The position numbers and the translations under genes were made by a program. Shown here one piece after another: positions 1 through 8,811 of a stretch of 64,000 bases of DNA. The stretch spans positions 806,001 through 870,000 of the forward strand of contig NZ_CP134949.1 of the NCBI RefSeq assembly GCF_032116555.1. Direction: 5' to 3'. Under the pieces are notes generated by a model. The model was not told the DNA's origin, made no database searches, and saw only the letters and a list, made by a program, of their open reading frames with translations. Each line of letters begins with the position of its first letter. Positions within the stretch are counted from its first letter, which is position 1. The stretch comes from Halobaculum sp. XH14 (GTDB lineage: Archaea; Halobacteriota; Halobacteria; Halobacteriales; Haloferacaceae).

Positions 1-1268
1 TCGCCCGAGAACGTCTTCTCGTCCAGTTCCGGCTTGTCGTAGTAGCCGTCGAAGATGCCCGGGTTGCCGACCGGGACGGCGATCTCGCCGATCTCGCCCG
101 TCCCGACCTCGGTCTCCTCCTGGGTGTCGATGATGGTCGTCTCCAGGCCCGGCGTCGGCTTGCCCATCGAGCCCTCCTTCACGTCGATGCCGGGGTAGTT
201 GGAGACGAGACACACCGTCTCGGTCTGCCCGTAGCCGTCGCGGGGCGTGATGCCGTAGGCGTCCTGGAGCGCCTCGATGGGCTCCCGGTTGAGCGGTTCG
301 CCCGCCGAGAGCGCCTCTGTCAGGTCCAGGTCGTACGCCGAGAGGTCCGTCTGGGTGAACATCCGGTACTGGGTCGGCACCGCACACAGGCGGGTGACGC
401 CCTCCTCTTCCATCACCGAGAGGAACTCGTCGGCCTCGAACTCGCCCTCGTAGAGCAACTGCGAGGCCCCGACCGTGATGCCGACGCCGACCGGTGACCA
501 GAACCACTTCGCCCAGCCGGTGCCCGTCGTGGCCCACAGCAGTTCCTCGTCGAGGTCGACCGGGTCCGAGCCATGCTCGCCCGGCGCCGTCGTCCCCTCG
601 GCGGTCACGCCCCACCAGTAGGGCGCGTTCACGAGTTCGAACGCGCGCATCCAGCGGTGGCGGTGGAGGACGGGCTTCGGTTGCCCCGTGGTGCCGGAGG
701 TGTAGTTGATGCTCATCGGGTCCGACGCGCCGACGTCCGGGCCGTCGTGGTCGTCGGACCGGCCCGCGAGCAGCTCCGCGAACGACTCCCGGCCGTCCGC
801 CGAGCCGTCGCCCTCGACCACGACGACGGTGTCGACGGGCGTCTCGTCGACGACCGGCTCGACCATGTCGGTCAGGTCGTCGTGGACGACGACCGTCGTC
901 GCCTCGCAGTCGTTCGCGCGGAACGCCAGATCCTTCGGCTTCAACATCGCCGAGCAGGGGACGAGCAGCGCGCCGCGCTTGAGCGCGCCGAGCTGGATGG
1001 CGAACACGTCGGGGTGGCGCGGCAGCAGGTGCATCACGCGGTCGCCCTTGCCGACGCCAAGATCCGCGAGCGCGTTCGCGAAGCGGTTCGTATCGCGCGC
1101 CAGGTCGGCGTACGTCCGCTCCTCGCGGCTCCCCTCGTCGTCGAGGAACGTCACCGCCGTCCGGTCGCCGTGGGCCTCGGCGTGGCCCTCCACGACCGAG
1201 GGGAGCGTGTAGTCCTCCGGGACGTCCCAGTCGAACTCCGAGACCGCCTGCTCGTAGGAGACTGACAT
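1..1268 (-). CDS. Acyl-CoA synthetase (AMP-forming), 3' end outside window
   Basis: ANL-superfamily adenylating enzyme that activates a carboxylic acid through an acyl-AMP to the CoA thioester. About 422 residues are visible and the C-terminal lid domain is cut off by the window edge. The start is the ATG at 1268, giving MSVSYEQAVSEFDWDVPEDY. The AMP-binding P-loop YTSGTTGQPKPV lies near residue 190, and a DGYGQTE motif typical of the family lies further on. The length and the tryptophan-rich middle fit medium-chain or acetyl-type acyl-CoA synthetases of haloarchaea; the substrate cannot be told. It diverges from the aldo/keto reductase at 1427, so the 158-bp gap probably holds both promoters. 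Confidence 0.93.
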   Translation of the reverse strand, partial: MSVSYEQAVSEFDWDVPEDYTLPSVVEGHAEAHGDRTAVTFLDDEGSREERTYADLARDTNRFANALADLGVGKGDRVMHLLPRHPDVFAIQLGALKRGALLVPCSAMLKPKDLAFRANDCEATTVVVHDDLTDMVEPVVDETPVDTVVVVEGDGSADGRESFAELLAGRSDDHDGPDVGASDPMSINYTSGTTGQPKPVLHRHRWMRAFELVNAPYWWGVTAEGTTAPGEHGSDPVDLDEELLWATTGTGWAKWFWSPVGVGITVGASQLLYEGEFEADEFLSVMEEEGVTRLCAVPTQYRMFTQTDLSAYDLDLTEALSAGEPLNREPIEALQDAYGITPRDGYGQTETVCLVSNYPGIDVKEGSMGKPTPGLETTIIDTQEETEVGTGEIGEIAVPVGNPGIFDGYYDKPELDEKTFSG

Positions 1269-1426
1269 ACGAGTGTGGAGGAAACTGTCCGGGTTAATCG
1301 TTTGGGTGACGGTGACACGAGGCGGGGCAGCCCCCGCCGGCGTTTTCGACGTCGACCGGCCCCGACTGACGGCACGAACCGGCCCCGACTGGCGGCTTTT
1401 TGGTGCCGCGGGGCGACCCGCCACGC

Positions 1427-2404
1427 ATGGAGTACACGACGCTCGGCGACACCGGGATGGAGGTCTCGAAGGTGTGTCTCGGCTGCATGAGTTTCGGCGA
1501 CACCGACTGGCGCGACTGGGTGCTCGACGAGGAGGAGGGGATCGAACTCGTCGAGCGGGCCATCGACCTCGGGATCAACTTCTTCGACACCGCCAACATG
1601 TACTCCGAGGGCGGGTCCGAGCGCGTGCTGGGGAACGCGCTCTCGGAGTACGACCGGGACCGGTTCGTCGTCGCCACCAAGGGCTACTTTCGGATGGACG
1701 AGGACGACCCGAACTCGGGCGGGCTCTCCCGCAAGGCCATCGAGCAGGAACTCGACGCCTCGCTCGACCGGCTCGGGATGGAGACGGTCGACCTCTACCA
1801 GACGCACCGCTGGGACGAGACCGTCCCCATCGAGACGACGATGCGGGCGCTCGACGACGCGGTCCGGCGCGGGAAGACGCACTACGTGGGCACCTCCTCG
1901 ATGTGGGCCCACCAGTTCGCCGAGGCGCTCCACACGAGCGAGCGGCTCGACCTGGACCGGTTTCAGACGATGCAGAACCACTACAACCTGCTGTACCGCG
2001 AGGAGGAGCGGGAGATGCTCCCGCTGTGTGAACGGGAGAACGTCGGCGTCATCCCGTGGTCGCCGCTGGCGCGCGGATGGCTCGCCAGGCCCCACGGGGA
2101 GGCCCGGTCGACGACGCGCGGGGAGTCGGACACGCACGCCCATGGGCACCCGTATCTGGAGGGGGGCGGGCGCGAGATCAACGAGCGCGTGGGGGAACTG
2201 GCCGCCGAGAAGGGCGTGAAGATGGCCCAGATCGCGCTGGCCTGGCTGTTCTCGAAGGAGGAGGTCGACGCGCCCATCGTCGGGACGACGAGCGTCGAGC
2301 ACCTGGAGGACGCCGTGGAGGCGCTCGATGTGAGCCTCTCGGCCGGCGACGTCGCCTACCTGGAGGAGCCGTACGAGCCGGTTCGCGTCTCGGGCCACGA
2401 CTGA
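1427..2404 (+). CDS. Aldo/keto reductase
   Basis: NAD(P)H-dependent oxidoreductase with a TIM-barrel fold, 325 aa, which is full length for the family. The catalytic tetrad is readable as D54, Y59, K85 and H127 (DTANMYSEGG, VVATKGYF, YQTHRWD). The C-terminal part has the cofactor-binding IVGTTSVEHLEDAVEAL pattern. I chose the ATG at 1427 because MEYTTLGDTGMEVSKVCLG matches the usual family N-terminus; a TTG nine codons upstream is less likely. The physiological carbonyl substrate is unknown. It is transcribed alone and is followed at once by a pyrimidine-rich heptamer repeat. Confidence 0.93.
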   Translation: MEYTTLGDTGMEVSKVCLGCMSFGDTDWRDWVLDEEEGIELVERAIDLGINFFDTANMYSEGGSERVLGNALSEYDRDRFVVATKGYFRMDEDDPNSGGLSRKAIEQELDASLDRLGMETVDLYQTHRWDETVPIETTMRALDDAVRRGKTHYVGTSSMWAHQFAEALHTSERLDLDRFQTMQNHYNLLYREEEREMLPLCERENVGVIPWSPLARGWLARPHGEARSTTRGESDTHAHGHPYLEGGGREINERVGELAAEKGVKMAQIALAWLFSKEEVDAPIVGTTSVEHLEDAVEALDVSLSAGDVAYLEEPYEPVRVSGHD

Positions 2405-2406
2405 GG

Positions 2407-2455
2407 CTCCCGCCTCCCGTCTCCCGTCTCCCGTTTCCTGTCTCCAGTCTCCCCG
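2407..2455 (+). repeat. Tandem 7-bp repeat (CTCCCGT), seven degenerate units
   Basis: Seven consecutive heptamers follow the aldo/keto reductase stop by two bases. The first four are CTCCCGC, CTCCCGT, CTCCCGT and CTCCCGT; the last three drift. The tract is all-pyrimidine except for one purine per unit. Its position suggests either slippage-generated sequence or a role in transcript 3'-end formation. Confidence 0.85.
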
Positions 2456-2552
2456 CCTCCGAACGCGCTAGCGACCGATTAACGACCAGTTTCGTGCACG
2501 TCGGGTTCGGTATGGATGGCATTACTATCCCAATGGGGACCCGTTCACGACC

Positions 2553-2705
2553 ATGGGGTTCGTCTGGGTGTCCCAGTTCGAGTGTGCATCGTGCGGTGCG
2601 CGTGAGGCCACGACGCGGCTCCGGTACGACGACCTCGGCTACCCGGTGTGTCCGGGCTGTGGTCGGGGGCAGAACCCGGCACCCGACCGGGCGGCCGGTC
2701 ACTGA
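2553..2705 (+). CDS. Small zinc-ribbon protein (50 aa)
   Basis: A 50-residue protein starting MGFVWVSQFECASCGARE. Two CxxC knuckles (C11/C14 and C33/C36, the second as CPGCG) are separated by about 19 residues, the arrangement of a rubredoxin-like zinc ribbon. The remainder is short and polar, with no other domain. Such micro-proteins are common in haloarchaea and mostly uncharacterised, so no function is assigned. It lies 65 bp upstream of another small gene on the same strand and may share its transcript. Confidence 0.7.
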   Translation: MGFVWVSQFECASCGAREATTRLRYDDLGYPVCPGCGRGQNPAPDRAAGH

Positions 2706-2770
2706 GCCGGGGGCCGCCGGTCCGGATCGGGACCGGCCGATTGACGGTGCCGCGTCGCCTCCGGTCGAGC

Positions 2771-3001
2771 ATGACCTGGGAGGAAGCGGGAGCCGTAGGG
2801 GCCTACACGGAGTACGAGCGGACGGACGGGCACGCGACGGTCAGGCTCCGCGAGCGGGCGAGCGGCGGGTTCGTCGTCCGGCTCGACCGTCTGGAACAGG
2901 CCGCCGACGGCCCGGAGTACCGACGCGAGACGCGCGGGGACCGCGAGTCCGCCGTGGCGCTCGCCGAGGCGTGGATGGACGAGTTTTCGGTCGAGAAGTG
3001 A
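2771..3001 (+). CDS. Small conserved haloarchaeal protein (76 aa)
   Basis: The start is the ATG at 2771, giving MTWEEAGAVGAYTEYERTDG. A longer reading frame upstream is open but would overlap the zinc-ribbon gene and encodes arginine-rich sequence. The protein has alternating charged and hydrophobic strands (HATVRLRERASGGFVVRLDR) followed by an acidic helix (ESAVALAEAWMDEF), consistent with a small alpha/beta fold. No catalytic motif, cysteine or membrane segment is seen. Function unknown. A dispersed repeat copy begins about 27 bp after the stop. Confidence 0.7.
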   Translation: MTWEEAGAVGAYTEYERTDGHATVRLRERASGGFVVRLDRLEQAADGPEYRRETRGDRESAVALAEAWMDEFSVEK

Positions 3002-3027
3002 TGGCGACGCTGGATGAATCAACCGGC

Positions 3028-3163
3028 AGGCGCGCGTGACGCTCGCCCCCTCGTGGGGCGAGCACTCGCGCGCGAGGGATGAGACGCGCAGCGAGCCTGC
3101 GAGCGAGCATCGCAATCGGTTGGGGAGGGTGTGGCATCTAATCACCGCCAGCAGTAGTGGTCG
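3028..3163 (+). repeat. Dispersed intergenic repeat, type I copy
   Basis: About 135 bp beginning GGCGCGCGTGACGCTCG and ending ATCACCGCCAGCAGTAGTGG. Other copies lie at about 12024-12190 (inverted), 22133-22490 (inverted, with insertions) and 49040-49172 (direct). This copy has a perfect 9-bp stem, GCTCGCCCC at 3041-3049 against GGGGCGAGC at 3055-3063. It then has the GCAGCGAGCCTGCGAGCGAG block and a GGGGAGGGTGTGGC block shared by the copies. It sits between convergent genes. Confidence 0.85.
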
Positions 3164-3229
3164 GCGTGTTCATCTTGCCACTGCAGGTAACCCCCAGGAG
3201 TCCCACGCATTGACTCGAATCCCAACCAG

Positions 3230-4051
3230 CTAGTTCTGAAACCGCTTCGTCGTCTCGACCAGCGGGTGGCGCGCGTAGTCGACGACCTCGATGTCGCCGA
3301 TCGAGGCGAGCCCCTCCTTTCGCGCGGTCTTTTGCATCCCCAGCTCCACCGGCTCGTCGATGCAGATGACGTAGGCGTCCATCTCGTCGATGTCGGCCCG
3401 GTCGGCGGCCATCACGCGGTGGTGGCCGTCCGCGAGCACGAGCGAGCCGTCGTTGTCGATGACGACGAGCGGCTCCGCGAGGCCGCGCTCCAGTTCGTAG
3501 TGTCGCCCCTCCAGTTCGTCGGCGTACACCCGGCCCTGCGTCGGGGTGAGCGACCCGAGGTCGACGGTCCGGCGCTCCTCGTCCGTGCTGACGCCGTGGA
3601 TCTCCTCCAGGGTCCGCATCAGCTTCCCGACCTTCTCGGGCGTCGCGCGCTCGATGTGGCTGCGCACCACGTCCGTGTTCGAGATGATGCCGACGAGGTT
3701 GCCCGCGTCGTCGACGACCGGGAGCTTCTGGATGCCCGACCGGAGGATGACCCGCGCGGCGTCGGTGACGTTCATCTCCGGGTGCGCAACGATGATGTCG
3801 TCGGTCATCACGGTGAAAAGCGGCGCGTCGGGGTCCGCGAGCAGCAGGTCGCTCGCGCTGACGAACCCCACGACGGTCCGGCCGTCGGTCACCGGGAAGC
3901 CGTTGTGGCCGTCGCTCTCGGCGACCTTCTGGGCGACCTCGCGGACCGAGTCGTCGGGCGAGACGGTCGCCACGTCGCGGGTCATGTACTCCTTGACCTT
4001 GGCGCGGCGCGTGCCGAGCGTCAGGTCGGAGCCGCCGTTCATCGAACTCAT
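3230..4051 (-). CDS. CBS-pair protein with ParB-like domain
   Basis: The protein is 273 aa when read from the ATG at 4051 (MSSMNGGSDLTLGTRRAKVK); an upstream in-frame ATG at 4186 would only add low-complexity residues. Two CBS domains occupy roughly residues 18-75 and 78-135 (YMTRDVATVSPDDSVREVA; GIQKLPVVDDAGNLVGIIS) and normally bind adenosyl ligands. The C-terminal part, about 150-235, is ParB/sulfiredoxin-like, with a VLADGHHRVMAA motif. CBS domains probably regulate the ParB-like part according to nucleotide state; this is an inference from architecture. It is not next to a ParA gene, so a chromosome-partition role is not supported by context. Confidence 0.85.
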   Translation of the reverse strand: MSSMNGGSDLTLGTRRAKVKEYMTRDVATVSPDDSVREVAQKVAESDGHNGFPVTDGRTVVGFVSASDLLLADPDAPLFTVMTDDIIVAHPEMNVTDAARVILRSGIQKLPVVDDAGNLVGIISNTDVVRSHIERATPEKVGKLMRTLEEIHGVSTDEERRTVDLGSLTPTQGRVYADELEGRHYELERGLAEPLVVIDNDGSLVLADGHHRVMAADRADIDEMDAYVICIDEPVELGMQKTARKEGLASIGDIEVVDYARHPLVETTKRFQN

Positions 4052-4233
4052 GCTATCAGCGCCCGCGGGGCGGACGCGGTCGCTTCCGACTCCGGCGGTT
4101 CCGCCGGCCCCGTGGGCGTGCCCGACCGGAGTCGGGGTCGCTGGCCTGGATCCCGCATCTGCTCGCACGTCGCGCCCCAGGGGCATGAACGCTTAGGGTC
4201 ACGTCGGAGCGGTCGCGGGCCGTCGAAGCCGTC

Positions 4234-5697
4234 TCAGTCGTCCTCCTCGGGGAACGAGACGGATCGCTCGGTGTCGTGGGTGGGCGCCGAGGGCGCGTCG
4301 GCCAGCGTCTCGAAGAACCGGCCGGCGATGACGTCGCGGACGATCTCGGCCACCGACTCCGCCTCGTCCTTCTCGACCTCGGCGAGGATGCCGAGCGGGA
4401 CCTGCGCGCCGGCCATGTCGGCGTGGCCGCCGGCGCTGCCGATCTGACCGAGCGCGTCCCGAAGCGTCTCGCCAAGGTCGAGGTCGGCACCGCGGGTGCG
4501 GCCAGAAACGTACACCGTTCCCTCGGAAAAGCCGTACACGAGCGTCGTCGTGACGCCCTCCATGTCCAGCAGTTGCTCGGCGGCCTGGGCCAGCGCGTCG
4601 CGGTCCGAGAGCTCCCCGACGCAGGAAGCGACCGTCTCGCCCCGCGTCTCGCGGTTCCTGATGGCCCGCGCGATGACGTCGAGCACCTCCGAGCTGACGC
4701 TGGGCTCCTCGACGCGGGAGAGCACGTCCTGGTCGGTGTACGGCAGGAGGAACTCGGCGGCGTCGAAGTCCGCCCTGGCGGTCTCGCGGGTGAAGTCCTT
4801 CGTGTCGACGCGGATGCCGTACAGGAGCGCCGTCGCCACCTGCTCGTCGGGCTCCAGCCCGAACCGGTCCAGATACTCGGCGAGCAGCGTCGACGTCGCG
4901 CCCACGTCCGACCGGACGTCGATGAACTCCGCCTCGACGGGCACGCGCGGGGGGTGGTGGTCGACGACGATCGTCGGCCGGACGTCCCCGGGCAGGCCGT
5001 CGTTGATCCCGGGCCGCGAGTGGTCGACGAGCGCGAACGCGTCGTACGTCTCGCGCGGGTCGTCCTCGGGGTCCAGCTTCCGCATGTCGAGTTCGAGCAG
5101 GTTCACGAGCGCCCGGTTCTCCTGGTGGGAGATCTCGCCGTAGTAGCACGCCTCGGCTTCGATCCCGGCGAACTCCGCGATGCGGACGAGCGCGATCGCG
5201 GAGGCGATGGCGTCCGGGTCGGGGTTGTCGTGTGCCACCACCGCGAGCGTGCCCTCGACGCCCCGGAGCGCTCGCAACAGGTTCCACATCCGTTCTGCCG
5301 GCTCGTCGCGGGCCGCCGCCAGCACCCGATCCGTGGCGACTTGGATCGGGTCGATGACGTGATCCGAGAGCTCCGCGAGCGCCTGCAGGTCGGCCTCGTC
5401 GGCGTCGTCGCCGGCGTACGAGAGGATGAACGCGTCCGGGAACGCCGAGCGGGCCCGGTCGGCGACGGTGAGGTTCCTGGTCGCCACGTCGCCGGCGACG
5501 ACGATCATCTCGGCCCGGTCCGGGTACGTCGAGGGGTCGGTCGGGTCCGCCTCCAGGGCGTCGACGTTCTCCTCGCGGAGCGCCGTCGCTCGGCCGCTGT
5601 CGTCGGTGACGACGTGGAGTTTGCCGGGCCGGTCGGCGAGCGACGCGACGATGTCGCGGCCGACCGCGCCACAGCCGAGGACCAGCCGACACATCAC
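4234..5697 (-). CDS. DHH-family phosphoesterase with N-terminal TrkA-N-like domain
   Basis: A 487-aa two-domain protein. An N-terminal Rossmann fold starts with VLGCGAVG (residues 7-13), as in TrkA/RCK nucleotide-binding domains. The DHH phosphoesterase domain follows, with AHDNPDPDAIASA near 155 and the signature VVDHHPPR near 243. A C-terminal DHHA1 part has the GSAGGHADMAG motif. DHH/DHHA1 proteins are RecJ-like or cleave short oligonucleotides and cyclic dinucleotides; the exact substrate is not deducible. The N-terminal nucleotide-binding domain suggests ligand control. The gene lies 79 bp downstream of nuoN on the same strand, beyond a T-run, so it probably has its own promoter. Confidence 0.9.
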   Translation of the reverse strand: MMCRLVLGCGAVGRDIVASLADRPGKLHVVTDDSGRATALREENVDALEADPTDPSTYPDRAEMIVVAGDVATRNLTVADRARSAFPDAFILSYAGDDADEADLQALAELSDHVIDPIQVATDRVLAAARDEPAERMWNLLRALRGVEGTLAVVAHDNPDPDAIASAIALVRIAEFAGIEAEACYYGEISHQENRALVNLLELDMRKLDPEDDPRETYDAFALVDHSRPGINDGLPGDVRPTIVVDHHPPRVPVEAEFIDVRSDVGATSTLLAEYLDRFGLEPDEQVATALLYGIRVDTKDFTRETARADFDAAEFLLPYTDQDVLSRVEEPSVSSEVLDVIARAIRNRETRGETVASCVGELSDRDALAQAAEQLLDMEGVTTTLVYGFSEGTVYVSGRTRGADLDLGETLRDALGQIGSAGGHADMAGAQVPLGILAEVEKDEAESVAEIVRDVIAGRFFETLADAPSAPTHDTERSVSFPEEDD

Positions 5698-5754
5698 AGG
5701 GAATCGTCGCGGGCGTCCCGGAAAACCCTACCGTACTGGTCGCTTCAGCGGACG

Positions 5755-5764
5755 GGAGAAAAAC
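5755..5764 (-). terminator. Oligo-T tract downstream of nuoN
   Basis: On the minus strand a T5 run followed by CTCCC lies 18-25 nt after the nuoN stop. Short oligo-T runs are the main archaeal termination signal, and this is the first one after the nuo genes. Confidence 0.45.
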
Positions 5765-5781
5765 TGGTGCCGGACCGACCG

Positions 5782-7290
5782 TCAGGGGATCAGCGCCGCC
5801 GCGGCGGCCTGGGCCGTCTCGATGACCGGCCCGAAGCCGGGCAGCAACAGCAGCGTCGCCACGGCCGCGAACAGCACCGCGGCGTACAGCGCCGTCGGCG
5901 TCGCGCCGAGTTCGAACTCCGTCTCGGGGTCGTCGAACCAGAGCGCCTTCACGACGCGGCTGTAGTAGAACAGCGACAGCGCGCTGTTGACCGCACCGAC
6001 GGCGGCGAGCCACCAGTAGCCCGCGCCCACGGCGGCCGCGAACAGGAAGTACTTCGAGAAGAAGCCCCCGAACGGCGGCAGCCCCGCGAGCGAGAACATG
6101 AACACGGACATGGCGACCGACGCCATCGGCGCCCGCGTGCCGAGCCCCGCGTAGTCCTCGAACGTCCGGCCGATCTCCCAGTGCTCGGCGAGCGCGACGA
6201 ACAGGAACGCGCCGGTGTTCATGAAGCCGTAGACGAGCAGGTGGGCCATCGCCGCACCCATCACGTCGCCGCCGGCGGAACCGGTCCAGGCGGCGAGGCC
6301 GATGAGCGCGTAGCCGGCGTGCCCGATGGAGGAGTACGCCAGCATGCGCTTGACGGTCTCCTGGGTCGCCGCGGCGAAGTTACCCAGCGTCATCGTCACG
6401 ACCGCGAGGATCTGGAACAGGAGCACCCAGTCGACGGAGGCGACGACGTCGCCGCCCGCGAGCGGGAAGCCGACGACGAACACGCGGAACGCGAGCGCGA
6501 ACCCGGCGGCCTTCGAGGCCGACGAGAGGAAGCCACTGATGGGTGCGGGCGCGCCCTCGTACGCCTCGGGCGCCCAGAAGTGGAACGGCACGGAGGCGGT
6601 CTTGAACGCGAACCCGCCGGCGATCATCAGGATGCCGATGGCGGCGACGCCCGCGAGCCCCTCGTCCGCCTCGGTCAGCGCGGCGGCGACGTCGGGCAGC
6701 AGGAGGCTGCCGGTCGCCGCGTACACCAGCGAGATGCCGAAGACGAACACTGCCGAGGAGAGCGCGCCGATGAGGAAGTACTTCAGCCCCGCCTCGACGC
6801 TCCCGCGGTTGCCCTTCAGGAACGAGACGAGCGCGTACGAGGGGAGCGAGGCCAGTTCGAGCGCGACGAACGCCACCGCGAGCGAGTTCGCCGAGGCCAT
6901 CAGCGCCATCCCGGTCGCGGCAAACAGCGTGAGGCTGTAGAACTCCGCGCGGTGCGGGTCGTCGGCGAGGTAGTCGTAGCTCGCGACGACGACCAGCGCC
7001 GTCACCGAGGCGAACACCGCGGCGAAGAACAGCGACATGCCGTCGACGACGAGCGCCTCGCCGTACAGCGCGACGCTGTCCTCGGGACCCGAGAGCACGC
7101 CGGCAGCGCCCGTCAGCAGCGCGCCCGCCGCGCCGAGCGCCGCGAGCGAGCCGACCGTCGAGACGGCCGCGAGCAGCGTCGGCCTGTCCTCGGTCGGATA
7201 CACCGCGTTGATGATCAACAGCAGCAGTCCGGTGGCCGCGAGCAGGACGGCGGGACCGAGCGCGACGAGGCCCGAGACGAGCGTCGCCAT
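5782..7290 (-). CDS. nuoN: NADH dehydrogenase-like complex subunit N
   Basis: Antiporter-like membrane subunit of the complex I-type respiratory enzyme, 502 aa, predicted 14 transmembrane helices. The conserved membrane lysine/glutamate pattern is visible around FLKGNRGSVEAGLKYFLIGALSS and KRMLAYSSIGHAGYAL. It contributes a proton-pumping channel in the distal membrane arm. It is the last gene of the minus-strand nuo cluster: the nuoM stop (7291-7293) directly abuts its ATG (7288-7290). Haloarchaeal Nuo lacks the NADH-input module NuoEFG, so electron input is probably by ferredoxin or another donor. Confidence 0.96.
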   Translation of the reverse strand: MATLVSGLVALGPAVLLAATGLLLLIINAVYPTEDRPTLLAAVSTVGSLAALGAAGALLTGAAGVLSGPEDSVALYGEALVVDGMSLFFAAVFASVTALVVVASYDYLADDPHRAEFYSLTLFAATGMALMASANSLAVAFVALELASLPSYALVSFLKGNRGSVEAGLKYFLIGALSSAVFVFGISLVYAATGSLLLPDVAAALTEADEGLAGVAAIGILMIAGGFAFKTASVPFHFWAPEAYEGAPAPISGFLSSASKAAGFALAFRVFVVGFPLAGGDVVASVDWVLLFQILAVVTMTLGNFAAATQETVKRMLAYSSIGHAGYALIGLAAWTGSAGGDVMGAAMAHLLVYGFMNTGAFLFVALAEHWEIGRTFEDYAGLGTRAPMASVAMSVFMFSLAGLPPFGGFFSKYFLFAAAVGAGYWWLAAVGAVNSALSLFYYSRVVKALWFDDPETEFELGATPTALYAAVLFAAVATLLLLPGFGPVIETAQAAAAALIP

Positions 7291-8811
7291 CTACGCACCA
7301 CCCCCCAGCAGCGGGACGACCGCGTCGGTGATCATGCCGAAGAACGCCTCCGGGGCGACCCCCAGCGCGATGGTACACAGCAGGAGCACCGCGAGCGGCG
7401 CGGTGTCGTGGAACTTCGCGCGGGTCACCTCGTAGTCGGTTTCGAGGCGGAACGGGCCGAACAGCGTGCGCTGCATCGCCCAGAGCAGGTAGCCCGCGAC
7501 GATGACGATGCCGAACATCGCCGCCGCGGTGAAAAGCGGCGCGGCCGGCAGGACCGTCGAGGCGAACGCGCCCTGGAAGATGAAGAACTCGGCGGCGAAG
7601 CCGGCCATCAGGGGCAGGCCCATGTAGCCGAATGCGCCGGCGACGAAGATGCCCGCGGTGACGGGCATCCGGTCTGCCATGCCGCCCATGTCGCCGAGCA
7701 TGCGCGTGTGGGTGACGTTGTAGATGACGCCGACCGCCATGAACATCAGCCCCGAGATGAGCCCGTGGGCGACCATCTGGAACGTCGCGCCGCCGATGCC
7801 GAACTCGGTGTAGGCGACGAGTCCGAGGATGACGTAGCCCATCGAGGACACCGACGAGTAGGCGACGATGCGCTTGAGGTCCTGCTGGGCCAGCGCGAGC
7901 ATCGCGCCGTAGATGACCGAGAGGACGGCGATGGCCGCGATTGGCACCGCGAGCGTCGCCGCGACGTCGGGTAGCATCGTGAAGTTGAACCGGAGCAGGG
8001 CGTACGTCCCCATCTTCAGGAGGACGCCCGCCAGCATCACCGAGGCGGGCGTCGGGGCCTCGACGTGGGCGTCGGGCAGCCACGTGTGGACCGGGACGAC
8101 GGGAACCTTCACCGCGAAGCCGAAGAACATCGCGGCGAACGCGACGGTGGCGAGCGTGCCGGCGCCCATCCCGAGGAAGCCAGAGAGTTCACCCCCGCGG
8201 AGCGCCTGCGCGATGGCCGGCAGCCCGAAGCTGTCGACGGGGAGGTTGAACACGAGCGCCATGAAGCCGATGAACATGATCAGCGAGGCGACGTTCGTGT
8301 ACACGAAGAACTTGATCGCCGCGTACTCGCGGCGCGGGCCGCCCCAGACCCCGATGAGGAAGTACATCGGGACGAGCACGGCCTCCCAGAAGACGAACCA
8401 GACGAAGAAGTCCAGCGCCGCGAACACGCCGAGCAGGTTCGCCTCCATGAACAGCATCAGCCCGTAGAACTGGCTCTGGCGCTCGTCGATGGGCGTCCAC
8501 GCCGACAGGATCGCCAGCGAGGTGAGCACCGTCGAGAGGACGATCAGCGGGAGGCTGATCCCGTCGAGGCCGACGAACCACTGGAGCGTGTAGCCGCCGA
8601 CGGTGAGCCAGTCGATCTGCGTCTCGAAGGCGAGCGATCCGCCCGACAGCAGGGCGTTGCCGGTCGCGTCGAACGCCGACCACATGTACAGGCTCCCGAC
8701 GACCGGGAGCAGGCTGAGGCCGAAGCCGACGCGGCCGGCGTACTCGTCCGGCGAGAGGAACGTTGCCAGCGCGGCCAGGAACGTGAATCCGATGAGTGCT
8801 TCGAGTATCAC
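7291..8811 (-). CDS. nuoM: NADH dehydrogenase-like complex subunit M
   Basis: A 506-aa antiporter-like subunit with about 14 helices. Conserved blocks include FVFWEAVLVPMYFLIGVWGG (key membrane glutamate), KVPVVPVHTWLPDAHVEAPT and KRIVAYSSVSSMGYVILGL. I place the start at the GTG at 8811: it forms a GTGA overlap with the nuoL stop, the coupling style used elsewhere in this operon, and gives MILEALIGFTFL, typical for NuoM. A GTG three codons upstream (8820) is possible. It acts in the proton-pumping arm with NuoL and NuoN. Confidence 0.95.
   Translation of the reverse strand: MILEALIGFTFLAALATFLSPDEYAGRVGFGLSLLPVVGSLYMWSAFDATGNALLSGGSLAFETQIDWLTVGGYTLQWFVGLDGISLPLIVLSTVLTSLAILSAWTPIDERQSQFYGLMLFMEANLLGVFAALDFFVWFVFWEAVLVPMYFLIGVWGGPRREYAAIKFFVYTNVASLIMFIGFMALVFNLPVDSFGLPAIAQALRGGELSGFLGMGAGTLATVAFAAMFFGFAVKVPVVPVHTWLPDAHVEAPTPASVMLAGVLLKMGTYALLRFNFTMLPDVAATLAVPIAAIAVLSVIYGAMLALAQQDLKRIVAYSSVSSMGYVILGLVAYTEFGIGGATFQMVAHGLISGLMFMAVGVIYNVTHTRMLGDMGGMADRMPVTAGIFVAGAFGYMGLPLMAGFAAEFFIFQGAFASTVLPAAPLFTAAAMFGIVIVAGYLLWAMQRTLFGPFRLETDYEVTRAKFHDTAPLAVLLLCTIALGVAPEAFFGMITDAVVPLLGGGA

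Noticed and set aside
3230-4051. Chromosome partition protein ParB
   Set aside because: Only a ParB/sulfiredoxin-like domain is present, fused to CBS domains; no helix-turn-helix domain and no parA neighbour.
4276-7974. Very long plus-strand ORF of 1232 codons opposite the nuo genes
   Set aside because: Antisense frame kept open by GC bias; its sequence is low-complexity R/E/D/H-rich, while the opposite strand encodes clear NuoN, NuoM and DHH proteins.
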